From Prorocentrum cordatum (lineage: Eukaryota > Sar > Dinophyceae > Prorocentrales > Prorocentraceae), in NCBI GenBank assembly GCA_963575745.1, contig CAUYUJ010003669.1, positions 830,736 through 894,735 on the forward strand: a stretch of 64,000 nt of DNA, read 5' to 3'. Below the pieces are notes generated by a model. It made no database searches. It had not been told where the DNA came from and saw only the letters and a program-made list of their open reading frames with translations. Positions 40,578-50,950 of this stretch are shown here, piece after piece. The position numbers and the translations under genes are program-made. Every line of letters begins with the position of its first letter. Position 1 is the first letter of the stretch.

Positions 40578-41297
40578 GTGTTTTTTTTTGGTTGCGGGGC
40601 ACGGCGTTGGCCAAGGAAGGCCGCGCGTAGTTGCGATTGCGTGCGAGCGTTTCGGTCTAGCATTGAATGTGGGCAGACGGGAACAGGGCGCGTTCCCGCG
40701 GGGGGGGGCGGCGGGCCCGCGGAGGCCGCCGGCGGCGACAGCTGCGAGGGCCAGCCCGAGGAGGCCGCGGACGATGGCGAGGGCACCGAGGTCGACGGGG
40801 CCGCGCCAGCAGGGAAGCGGTCGAAGGTGGCGCCTGCGGAGCTCCCAGCAATGACCCCCGAGGAGCGGCTGCTGACGGCGAAGAAAATCATGAACCAGTA
40901 CCCCATCGCCATCTCCACAGCGGAGGCCTTGCTGGTCAACATCGAATTCGACTCTGAGTGGGCTTTTGCGAACAATGAATCGATGCAGGCAGACATCAAG
41001 AGCAGCATCGCAGAGGTGAAGGGCACTGTCGAGGGCAACAGGCATCTCCAGAGGGCCATGGCCATGGACTTCACCAAGCTGCAGCAGAACCTGCGAGCCA
41101 TCGACTTCGAGACGACTATCGATGCCCTCGTCAGGCTCACGGGCCCGCTGGAGAAGCTCTCCAATGACTACAAGTTCTTGAACGATACGTTCGCCCTGAA
41201 GAACAAGACCTCCCCCCCCAAGGCCAAGGCCAAGGCTAAGCCCAAGGGCAAGGCCAAGGCGGCGGCCGCCAGGGGCAAACCTCGGGCGAGGATGTAG
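40578..41297 (+). CDS. Gene C: hypothetical protein with Lys/Ala-rich tail
   Basis: The frame is open from 40578 to the TAG at 41295, but its first in-frame ATG is 40851 (MTPEERLLTAKK). The stretch before it (GDSCEGQPEEAADDGEG, then GKRSKVAPAEL) still looks coding, so the true start may lie in an upstream exon that I cannot place. The region after 40851 (148 aa) is helical: LLTAKKIMNQYPIAISTAEALL, then FTKLQQNLRAIDFETTIDALV, suggesting a coiled-coil or helical bundle. The end is a basic Lys/Ala/Gly tail (KAKAKAKPKGKAKAAAARGK) that could bind nucleic acid. It is plus strand, 2.3 kb after gene B. No family is recognised. Confidence 0.55.
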   Translation: MFFFGCGARRWPRKAARSCDCVRAFRSSIECGQTGTGRVPAGGGGGPAEAAGGDSCEGQPEEAADDGEGTEVDGAAPAGKRSKVAPAELPAMTPEERLLTAKKIMNQYPIAISTAEALLVNIEFDSEWAFANNESMQADIKSSIAEVKGTVEGNRHLQRAMAMDFTKLQQNLRAIDFETTIDALVRLTGPLEKLSNDYKFLNDTFALKNKTSPPKAKAKAKPKGKAKAAAARGKPRARM

Positions 41298-41498
41298 ATC
41301 GCGGGCAGGCTGTTGCTGCGGGTAGCAGCACGTAGGGGGGTAGCTGTGGCGTCTGCCTACAGTTACGATGCGCTGATGCAGCGCCAGGGGTAATCACAAG
41401 TGTGTTATCATCGTGTTCGTTGATGTTTGCGCTTCCCAATGATGCTTGTGACCGATTTCCTACCATCGGACATTGAAAAACTAACTCGGGACTTGAAA

Positions 41499-41697
41499 AT
41501 CACCCGTGGACCTTGCCGTGGACCTTGCCCGGGGACCTTACCGTGGACCTACCGTGGACCTTGCCCGTGGACCTTCTCACGAAACCCTGTTTTTTTACAG
41601 GTTTGGCACGGGGTGTACCCGTGGACCTCACCGTGTACCTTGCCCGTGGACCTTACCGTGGACCTACCGTGGACCTTGCCGTGGGCCCTGCATCGGG
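41499..41697 (+). repeat. Short-period CGTGGACCTTGCC repeat
   Basis: About twelve copies of a 15-18 bp unit (accgtggaccttgcccgtgg and variants) interrupted by a T-rich spacer at 41585-41600. Confidence 0.85.
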
Positions 41698-42096
41698 CTT
41701 GCATGAGCCCAATTTCATTAGTTCACATTCGAAAAAGCACGTTGACCCTGGCATTGCGAAAGCGCCGCGGGCGGCGCGGCCCCAGCCGATCAGAAGGCTG
41801 GCTCCCGCCTCAGGGGTTTGAACCCGCCGACTTCCAGGCGGCATCGAGAGCATCTGGTGGAAAGCAGCCTCTACGACGGCGGTGGAATCGGCAGCGACGA
41901 CAACGGCGAGGGGGGGAATACGAAAAACAAGGAGGATGGCCACGCGGAGGGAGGACCACGTCGACGACGGAGGGGGAACCTAGGGAGAGAAGAAAACGCA
42001 TGGCGAACGAGGGGGGTGCGCAGCTCGGTCACAGTCAGGGGGAGCTCAGGCCAATGCCATTACCCACCCCAAGCAAGTGAAATGTTGGATATTCCC
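41698..42096. other. Intergenic DNA between genes C and D
   Basis: No gene is supported. A TTGAACCC word at 41818 suggested a tRNA on the minus strand but the arms do not pair. Confidence 0.4.
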
Positions 42097-42123
42097 CCCC
42101 CCCCACACACACACACGCACACG

Positions 42124-42156
<33 letters not shown>

Positions 42157-42170
42157 ACACAAACGCACGC
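42097..42170. repeat. (CA)n microsatellite
   Basis: acacacacac with occasional acgcac variants after a C10 run at 42091-42101. Confidence 0.92.
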
Positions 42171-42316
42171 CACTTGTTCTCAACGTTTTGTGTGGTCCTT
42201 GGTCCTCATGGAAGAAACACCCCTGCTAACACTATGTTCATGACAGCCGTCGAACATCATGCGGGCGCCTCGTGTATATATATAGCCGTGTGTTGCGCAA
42301 GCATTCCCGAGCCCCC

Positions 42317-43900
42317 ATGTCGGCGTCCAGGTTTGACGAAGATGATGAGGTTGTCAGATCAGCAGGCGCCGAGCTATTCAAAACGTTGATTTCGCTGTAT
42401 GCATGTGCGAAGCTGAATGCCCGTGAGTTATGTATCATTATGGATCTCTGTGCAAAAGCAAATGTCCCAGGAGCGTTGTTTGGGCATTATGGTAAAGGGC
42501 CTGGTGCGCAATCGGGAAGTTACCAAAAGCATCTCGACGCCGTATTGCCTGGGCCAGGTTGTCTTGTGTGCGTGGATACGCCTTGTAACGTAAAGCGGAG
42601 TCCTGCTCGGAGAATTAAGCCCATCCCATTTCGCCCATTATTTGAAGCCTTAGATGCTGAGGTCTCGGAAGACCAATCCATATATGGCACGTTAGACAGG
42701 GATCCAGACGAGCGCGAAGTGAGCGTACTTGACACGCCTGCGTATTCAGATCACCCAATAGTTGCCGAAGCCCGTGGCAATGGTCGGAGACTGCCCATCC
42801 CCATAGGCGTGTACGTCGACGGAGTGAGGCATACGTCCCAGATCTCTGGGAGGGCAGACAGTATTCTCGGCTTCTGGGGCATCAACCTGATCACCAAACG
42901 AAGGCACCTCCTAGGGGCCCAGATCGCATCTGATAAATGTTTGTGCGGGTGCAAGGGCTGGTGCACAATTGCACCTGCCTTGGAATGTATAGCATGGATG
43001 TTCCGAGCCATGCGAAACGGCAGTCGCCCATTAACCAGTTATGACGGCACGCCGTGGCCGAATGACCACCCCCTCAAAATCCGCAAAGAGTTTGGTTGGA
43101 CTGCCGCGTTGATATGGGTGAAGGGGGATTGGCAAGAGCATTCTAAAACGCCCGGCTTGCAACCGTGGTCGAGTACGTGGGCCCCTTGCCAATTCTGCAC
43201 GTTATGTAAGCCAGAACTGCACGCGCATTATCCAGATTTAGAAGTTGACCATGCGCCCTGGATCACTCGCACACCCGAAGATTACGAATCATCTTGTAGG
43301 AACTGTGAGATACGTGTCCCCTTGGCAAGCGATGCAGATCGTGACGCGCTGGTTTCCAATCTCCAGTGGATGAAGAGTGGTCGTGGGCGTGGGCGCACGG
43401 TCGTTGGCCCATGCAACATTGGCGGGGTGCCGTTGCTCTCGGGTGATCGTCTGGAACCGTGCCTTGCGTTGCTGGACATTGGAAGCCTTGAGCACGTCAC
43501 AGCGCCTACTACAATTATGATATGGCGCACTCGCTACGGTGATAACAATATGGTTCTTGATCCCATATTGCACAGATGTCCCTTATTTAGTATTGAACTT
43601 GGAACGAGCCCATCGTCCACCCTGGCTGTGGACGCGCTGCATACGTTTTATTTCGGACCAGTGGCACGGTTCGTCACTGCAGCGCTGTGGAGGATGCTCC
43701 TGGTGAACGTGTGGGGGAGCAACGCAGGGACCGTTGACGAGAGGTGCGCAGACGGGGAGCGCCGTTTGACGGCTGACCTGCGTCTGCACAACTCCTTGGT
43801 CCCTGCTGGGGGAACGACGCTAGATCAGCTTACACTTAAGATGCTCGGCGATCGCAAGGGCCACAATGAAACCAACCCGTTCCACCCTGGGGGGGTGCTC
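42317..43900 (+). CDS. Gene D: transposase-like protein, truncated by assembly gap
   Basis: The ATG at 42317 opens a frame of 528 codons that reaches the N gap without a stop. GVYVDGVRHTSQ (about residues 171-182) followed by LGFWGINLITKRRHL and the Cys cluster CLCGCKGWC suggest a nuclease-like core with a metal-binding insert. IWVKGDWQEH adds a second exposed Asp. A Cys/His cluster follows (CQFCTLC, then CRNCE). Near the end, AVDALHTFYFGPV resembles the (D/L)xLHxxYLG segment of CACTA/Plavaka-type transposases. The homology is suggested, not proven. GC content is visibly lower than in neighbouring genes. The C-terminus is missing. Confidence 0.6.
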
Positions 43901-44000
43901 NNNNNNNNNNNNNNNNNNNNNNNNNNNNNNNNNNNNNNNNNNNNNNNNNNNNNNNNNNNNNNNNNNNNNNNNNNNNNNNNNNNNNNNNNNNNNNNNNNNN
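43901..44000. other. Assembly gap, exactly 100 N
   Basis: One hundred consecutive N, the conventional length for a scaffold gap of unknown size. It falls between gene D and a (CTC)n tract. Frames joined across it are artificial, so gene D must not be read into the downstream sequence. Confidence 0.99.
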
Positions 44001-44063
44001 TCCTCCTCCCCCTCCTCCTCCTCCTCCTCCTCCTCCTCCTCCTCCTCCTCCTCCTCCTCCTCT
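44001..44063. repeat. (CTC)n tract, left flank of the YR element
   Basis: cctcctcc runs directly from the gap to the first base of repeat A1. The matching right flank is 54141-54197. Confidence 0.9.
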
Positions 44064-44123
44064 TGCGCTTCTCTATTCTCCTTGCCGCTCGCGCCCGTTC
44101 AGGTCCTGCAGCTTCTCGGCCCC
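44064..44123 (+). repeat. Split direct repeat A1 (left end)
   Basis: 60 bp beginning tgcgcttctctattctcc and ending gcttctcggcccc, identical to 53881-53940. Beyond it the two copies diverge at once. Confidence 0.95.
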
Positions 44124-44644
44124 AAGCTTGCTCTTCTCGCCCCCCGCTCCCCCCGCCGCGCGCGCGCGCGGCCAGGGCGCCAGGGGGCTTGCGGGTGCCA
44201 CCGCCGCGCAGGTTCCTCTTCACCTACGCGGCGGTGTTCTACTTGCTGGGCTACGAGCTGCTTTGGGCCACTGCCGCAGGCAGGGGTCCCAACGCTTCCT
44301 CCGTGATCTGGCTGGTTCGGGGTCGCTCTTTCACCCCGCCAGTCAGAGCTCGGGCGGGGGTGGGCCGGCTGCCTCCTGTGGGCACCCGGCAGCGGCGAGT
44401 GTGCACACTCTCCGCTCGGGCGCCGCTGCCCCCCTGGCAGTGCGCGCCCGTGTCCTCTGGGCGTGGCCCCAGCCAGGCCGTCCAGGCAGGCGTCTGACCT
44501 GCTCGCGGGTTCCTCCCGCGCCTGCCGCAGCTGCTGCTCGTGTGACGCTGGCTTCTGAGCCCCGTCCCGCAGGCTCGGCATCCGAAGGCGCCTGCCTCCC
44601 TTTCGCCGCTACAAAACTCCCCTCCTTCCTCTTGCCTCTTCCCC

Positions 44645-47279
44645 TTGGACCCCGGAGCGGACGCCCATCTGAGGAGAGGAGTAGGAGGTGGAGGTCCCTC
44701 GCATCACGAGGAGGCCGCGCCATCGGCCCGGAAGAAGAGTGCTCGCGCTACGCCCGTTGCCGGCGCCACTCAAGGGTCGAGCCCGCCCGCCGCCGAACGG
44801 TCTATTGCACGCGCCACGAGTGTCGCCGCCGCCTCTCGGAACACCGCCCGCCTGGCAACAGGCGGAGAGGCCACCGGCGCGAAGATAACGGCGTCCAGGA
44901 CGGAGGAGTCGGAGTCGGTGGACCCTCTCTTTCTCCACTCCCCCTCTACTCCTCCCCCACCAGTCGCCGCTTCGCCATGGCTCAGCTGCCGTTCGCGGCA
45001 TCGTTTCCCTCGCGTGGGCAACGACAGGCGCGCGCGCGCCCAGGGCCCTTCGGGCGGATCGGGACCCAGCGGATTTGAGGGGGTTGGCATGCGCCCTTCC
45101 AGCGATGCTGCTACGGCCCCGCAGGGGAGGGGTCGTGCCGCCCACTCAACCGTCGGCCTGGCTCACCAGTCTGGCCGCCCGCCGCGAGCAAGTTTTCTGG
45201 CCGCCTCGCCCGCTCCCGCGGGTTTTCGGCCCCCTCCCGGGTCGGAGCCGTCGGTTGTCGAAACCAGGCGGGGCGGGAGCTCTGTTCGTTTGGCAATCAC
45301 CCACGAGCTGTCGCGCGCGGTGCCTCCCCCGCCTACTGTAGCGGCGGACGCTGTGGATACTGGCGGTTTGGAGGGGGTGGGTATGCGCTCCTCCAGCGAT
45401 GCTGTTGCGGCCCCGCAGGGAGGGGTTCGTACCGCTCCCCCAGCCGCCACCGCAGTTAACCAGCTTAGCACCCCGCCGCGAGACGGTCCCACGGCAGCTT
45501 TGCCCTCGCTTTCGGGACTCCAGCTCCCTTCAGGGTTGGAGCCGCCGTCACAGACGCGTGCCGAGCGCACAGGGCCACCGCGGAGCAGTCCCAGAGCCGC
45601 CTCGCCGACTCGCGCCAGCTTCCGGCCCCCCCCTGGGTTGGAGTCGCCGTTACAGCCGCGTGCTTGGCGGATGGGCCCACCGTCTGGCTTTGATGCACGA
45701 ACACCAGCACTGCCGGCGGCAGCACCAACGCCTGCGCTTACGCCGGCACCAGCGCCAGCGCCTCCTCCTGCGCCGAGGCCGGCACCGATGCCTGCACGAG
45801 CGCCAGCACGGACAGCGGCAGCACCGACGCGTGCGCTTACACCAGCACCAGCGCCAGCGCCGCACCGACGTCAGCATCAACGCCAGCACCTGGCGGCGTC
45901 AGCACCGACGCTTGCGCTTGCGCCGGCACCAGCGCCAGCGCCTACGCCAGCACCGAGGCCAGCGCCGACGCCAGCCCTGACGCCAGCACAGACGGCGGCA
46001 GCACCGACGCCTGCGCTTCCGCCGGCACTAGCGCCAACGATTACGCCAGGGGGCGCTTCGACAGTGTTGCCCTTCCACCCGCCACCTGGGTTTGAGGCGC
46101 TGTCGGGCCCTGCGGTCTGGCAGGTGGGGCCATCTCCCTGCCTCGCTAGCCTGGAGGCGGGCGCTCGGGCGCCGCCGCCGCACAACCGTTGCGCGACCGA
46201 CGCCGCGGTTGGGTTTCCTTTTCCTGACAGCGGAAGTGGGCAGTCGGCGATCCCCTGCCTAGGGGCCCCACCCCTGCCTCCAAGGGAGCCGCTTGCGGTC
46301 AGTGCCTCCCGTGCGAGCGCCCACGCCATCTTGCACTCGCTCGGGCTACTCGGGAATCCAACCTCGGCGTCGACGGACCCCGCGTCCCTGCCAGTGTCGG
46401 CCCCCTTGTTGTCAGGCGCTACGCGACATGTTTCTGCTGCTGCAGATGGTTTCGGGGTAGCTGGTACCTGCCTGCCGGGCGCCGCTGCTTCGGCGCCACA
46501 GAGCACGGGTCGCATTGATCCCTCAGCCCCCGCCGCAGCTCGCGATTTGGGCACGCCGCCGCAAAGCTGTCCTATGGCCACTTCGCCGTGTCTTCCAGGC
46601 TTCCTGCCCCCACCAGGGCTGGGGCCGCCGTCACGGCCGTGTGCCTCGCGTCGCTCTGGGGGCGCCCTCCGCGAGGCTAGAGGCGCTCCAGCCCTTCGCC
46701 GACGTGGCGGTTCGTCTGGGTTTTCAGCCATTCGGGATCGCGGCCACGTTGGCCAGGGCACCTGCGCCACCTCATCGCGTCCAGCTGCGCGCTGGGACCC
46801 CAGCTTCGGCGCTCGTCTCTGCGTGGGGGAAGGCTCGGTCGAACGCCCCTCCGCAGGCGCTCCCGCCTGCCCCTCCCGCGCGCGTCCCCCCGCCACTTGG
46901 GCGGGCCGACCCCGCTGCGGTCGCCGGCTCCGCCGAGGGGGTCGCAGGGGACGCACTGGGGCTGCCTGCCGAGGCGCCCCAGAGGGCTCTCGATCTGGCT
47001 TTCATCTGCCAGCGGGAGGCGCTGCAGCGGTGCATGTTCATCGTCCAGCTGGTGGGGGGCCGCGGCGACCTCGGAACCGCATGGTTCCTCACGGGGATCA
47101 AGCCCCCCCCGTGTCGCGTGACCTGGTGCGGGTGGCGGCAGGCCCTTGCCGCGCCCGTTCCGCCGGCTCCCAGGCCGCCGGCGGAGCCGCCCTCCACGGC
47201 GGCGCATCCCACCACAGGGGTGGGCGCACGCGAGCTGCGTGCACCGGCCGAGGGTTCACGCAGCGGCGAGTCGCTGTAA
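44645..47279 (+). pseudogene. Gag-like region of the YR element, frame-broken
   Basis: Read first in the frame of 44645 (no ATG at its opening). It is Pro/Ala/Ser-rich with several ~90-100 residue internal repeats sharing GVGMRSSSDAVAAPQGGVR and FRPPPGLE(S/P)P. 45715-46050 encodes a degenerate Ala-Pro-Thr run. Near 46650-46690 the sensible reading moves to the frame ending at 47279. There ARLEALQPFADVAVRLGFQ and LDLAFICQREALQRCMFIVQL look like folded protein. The position upstream of RT in this element type corresponds to gag, the particle protein; no zinc knuckle is visible. The assignment rests on position. Confidence 0.5.
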
Positions 47280-47352
47280 GCGACGACGCTGCTGCTGCCA
47301 GGCGTGCCTGGGCTGAGCGAGGCCGTGAGAGTAGGCACGCGCTCCTCCAGCG

Positions 47353-50300
47353 ATGCTGTTGCGGCCCCGCAGGGAGGAGTTCGTGCCGCTGTCGCGACTC
47401 TCGCTCTACCCCTGGCTCCCCTTCAGGGCCGAGTGGCCATTTTGGCAATTTTCACCGTGCTGCCGAAGCCCCTTCCGACGGGGACTCAGGCGCACCGCCC
47501 GTCGCTTCCATCGGTTCTGTTGCCAGTGGGCCCCTCGAGTCGACTTGTCCTCCGGGGTCACTACCGCGCCACCGGCCCCTCGAGTTGACCTGTCCTCAGG
47601 GGCCGCTGCCAGTTCCGAAGCCTCTCGCGTTGACTTGTCCGCGGGGGATTCGAGGCCGTCTGCACCTACCGGCACCGCGCCTTCCTTTCCCAAGGTCGCG
47701 CCCTTTGTCGCTGACCTTTCTGCCTTGCTGCGCCTGTTTCCTGGCGCGAACATCGATATCACCCATTGGGCTGCTGCTTTAGCTCAGGTTGGGATGGGTG
47801 CTCGTTGTTCTCTGTCGTCTTCCACCCGCACCTCCCTCAGCGCGTCGGCCCGGGACGGCTCGTACGTGTTGGAGCCGCCTCCCCGCGATCCTTGGCCGTG
47901 CCCTCCAGCGCCTTCTCTGCCGCCGCCTCCTGTAACCTTGACGGGTCGCGCGCGCGAGCGGTGGCGCTTGAGGCGCGCAGCGCGCACCTTAGCACAGCAC
48001 GCCGTTGTTGCGCTAAACTGGCTCACCTTGGGCCATCCCAGCCTCGCTCCCATCGAGGCCCATGTGTGCACAGCGGCCACGCCCTGCCAGGAGGGCACTC
48101 GCGACCGCCTCGAGCGGTTGTGTCGGATCGCAGTTCGCCTTGCCCGCGGCGGCAAGAGCGACTTAGGTCGGGCTTTCTCCAAGTTCGACGCCACTGAAGT
48201 CTCGCTCCATGGCCTGGCCACCCATGTTGCAGCTATCGAGGCTTCCTTCACCTCCTCTACCCAGGTGCCCGCCCCCATGCGGCAATGCCCGTCCAGCGCG
48301 CCTCCTGTGCCTGGATCGTTGGCTTCAGCGGCAGGCTGGGACTCCACCCAGTCTGAGCCCTTCGACCTCCGAGTCAGGGCGTCCCGCATCAAGTGGGATT
48401 ATTCTCCGACGTTTGATCCCACTCCCTTCCTCGCCGACGCGCGGGTCCGCAAAGCTTTTCACGACCCCGAAACCATGCGTCTTCCGTCGGCCGAGTGGCC
48501 ATCGGGCCTCCCGGGGGCCCGCGTCCACATGGGCCGTGATCAGCTGTGGGAGCTTCTTCGGAAGTGGGACTCCTGCGGCGCCCTGTACTTGACTCCCACC
48601 TCAGACCTGGCTTGGGATGAGGCTTGCGGAGCGTTCAGGGTCCCCAAGGACAGCGAGTACGATCGGCTGATTCTTAATCCCACGGTGGTGAACAGTCGCT
48701 GTCAGAGCATTTCTTCCAGCACTCAGCGCCTTGGGCAGGGTTTCCTGCTCTGCCGCATGGGTCTCGCTGCAGGCGAGTGGTTGGTGGTGTCATGCGATGA
48801 CTTACGCGAGTTCTATTACACCTTTAAGGTGCCACCAGCTCGAGCGAAGCGCCATGCCCTCCGCGTGCGGCTGCCCAGTGCGCGGTTCAAGGCATTCAAT
48901 GCGTGGCGCCCTGACCTCGAGGGCGTGGATGTTTCCCCGTGCTTGAACGCGCTGGCTATGGGCGACAACATGGCCGTGGAAATCGCAAACTCTGCGCACG
49001 AGGGTGTCCTTCGCAGCTTCGGGGCTCTTCGCCCCCATGAGCAAGCTGTGCACAGGACTCCGTTTCCGCGTGGCCATTTCGTCGAGATGTTGAACGTCGA
49101 CGATCACACGGGCTTCCAGAAGCTGTCCTGGAATGGCCTAGCTCCCCGCCCCGACGACCCAAATCGTCGTGATAAGGAGGTGTTTGCTGCGTGCGACCGC
49201 GGCTACCCTCGCGTGGGGCTGGTCCAGCACCCTGGTAAGCGGACCCGTGGCGCGACTCATAAGGTCGTGGTCGGTGCCGAGGTGGAGGGTCGGATAGGCA
49301 TCGTGTGCGCGCCTCTTGTGCGCACCGTGGCCCTGTGCCGGCTAACCCTCATCCAAGTGTACCTCGGTCATTCGACCCGCGCGGTGCTAGCGTCGCTCGT
49401 CGGATGTTGGGTGCAAGTGTTTCTCTTTCGCAGGCCCATGCTGTCGATTTTCACGCACGTCTACAACTTCCTGTCGTCGTTGTCGACGGAAGATGGGTTC
49501 GAATACGAGCTCCCCGTCTCCGTTCGCGACGAGCTGCTAGCCTGCACTTACCTGGCCTGTGTCGCCATTACCGACCTTCGCGCGGGCTACTCCCCCGAAG
49601 TGTTCGGCGCGGACGCCTCCCTCGGCTGGGGGGGAGTGGTCCGCTCCTCGATCAGTCCACATCTCTCCCAAGAGTTGTGGCGCCGGTCTGAGCACGGAGG
49701 GTGGCACACGGTCCTCCACAACCGAAGTTTGCTTGCCGTGCTGGACCGGGGAGTCCCATTAGGCCCCGAGCTTACCCAGCTGCATCGCGATTTGGGGCTC
49801 CCTTCCATTGAGCCCCCAGTCGCGCCGCACTGGATAAGCGAACTGTCGGAAGCGCTGCACTTCCGCCTGGCCTATAAATGGGAATTTCGAATGCCGCGTC
49901 ACATCAACCTCCTGGAGGCCACTGTTTTCAAGAGTCTGTGCAAGTACTGCTGCGTTCGCATGCCGGACTCTCGGATCCCTGTGCTGCTCGATTCTAAGGT
50001 CGCCTTGGGCGCGGCCGCCCACGGTCGCAGCAGCTCTCCAGGGCTTTCCCATGTCCTCAGCACGGCGTTGCCTTACATCTTGAGCGGTGGCTTATACATG
50101 GGTGGCCTCTATGTGCCCACCGACGTCCACAGGGCGGATGACCCCACCAGGAATCGGCCTGTGCGCCCCCCCTCCAGGGAGGCTCCTGCGTGGCTGGTCG
50201 ACGCTGAGGCGGGCGATTTCGGTAGGTTCGATTGGGTCGCACTTGCTGACGCGCATTCTCCCTACCCCACTTGCCTATGGGGACGGCTCGCCGCGCTAGT

Positions 50301-50950
50301 CCTAGCACAGGGGCTCCTTGCGCGGGGGAATGCCCGGGCCGCCCATGGTCTGGCGGCGCGCCCCCCTCTCTCGCCCGCCCCCGCGGCCGACGCATGGTTT
50401 GCAAGCGCGGCCGCCGCAACTGGGGTCGAGGCGCCGGTTTTTCTCGAAGCTCCCGGCACGCTTCCGCAGCCCGACCCAGCGCAAGCCGAGGCTCCAGAGA
50501 TGCCTAGGCGGAACGCCTCTCCCGCGGTGGGCGGCGGATGCCTCGGGGGAAGGAGCGCCGAAGGTGCCGCTGAGCTCTCCGCGCTTCCCCATGAAGCCTC
50601 CCAGGGCGCGTCGCCTTTCGAAGCGCCCTTCAGGCCGGGTGCGGCCCCCGTTGCCGCTGGCCCGCCCGGCGCGCCCGCCCAGCTATCGGCGGCCAGGCCG
50701 AGGCTCGCCGCCCGGACCGATCCCAAGCGACCCGCCAAGGTTGCAAAGGTGCGGACGGCGCGCGAGCTCCTTCAGCTCAAACCGGGTGCCGACCGGTCGG
50801 CCATGGAACGCCAGTTCCGGCGGTTTGCCACGCCGCACCGCCCGGACAGGGCGCGCCATCGCCCATTGTCCGCATCGGACCGCGCGGACGCCTCTCCCCT
50901 CTGGCCCAGGTTCTGCGACGCGAAGTCGCTCCTGCTTGGCGAGGCTTCTC
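47353..50950 (+). CDS. RT-RNase H polyprotein of the YR element
   Basis: The frame opens at ATG 47353 (true start uncertain) and stays open to 52392, but convincing protein ends near 50950. A helical N-terminal part (VVALNWLTLGHPS, then RLERLCRIAVRLARGG) precedes RT. RT motif A is VVSCDDLREFYY (about residue 480), motif B ALAMGDNMAVEIA (about 533) and motif C MLNVDDHTGF (about 580), with the Asp pair intact. RNase H follows: GADASLGWGGV (about 751), INLLEATVF (about 850), VLLDSKVALGAA (about 877) and VPTDVHRADDPTRN (about 922-935), supplying the D-E-D-D set. Residues about 1131-1198 resemble a J domain. The product would make cDNA from element RNA in the host cell. Confidence 0.85.

Noticed and set aside
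41757-41880. Possible minus-strand tRNA (ggtttgaaccc word at 41814)
   Set aside because: The T-stem pairs poorly and no D-arm or anticodon arm can be drawn.
42272-44497. 741-codon frame running through the N gap
   Set aside because: The gap is of unknown size, so the join is artificial. Only 42317-43900 is kept.
47425-47440. gtggccattttggcaa, sharing an 11-mer with the leader
   Set aside because: The flanks do not match, and it lies inside the YR element where no gene start follows.
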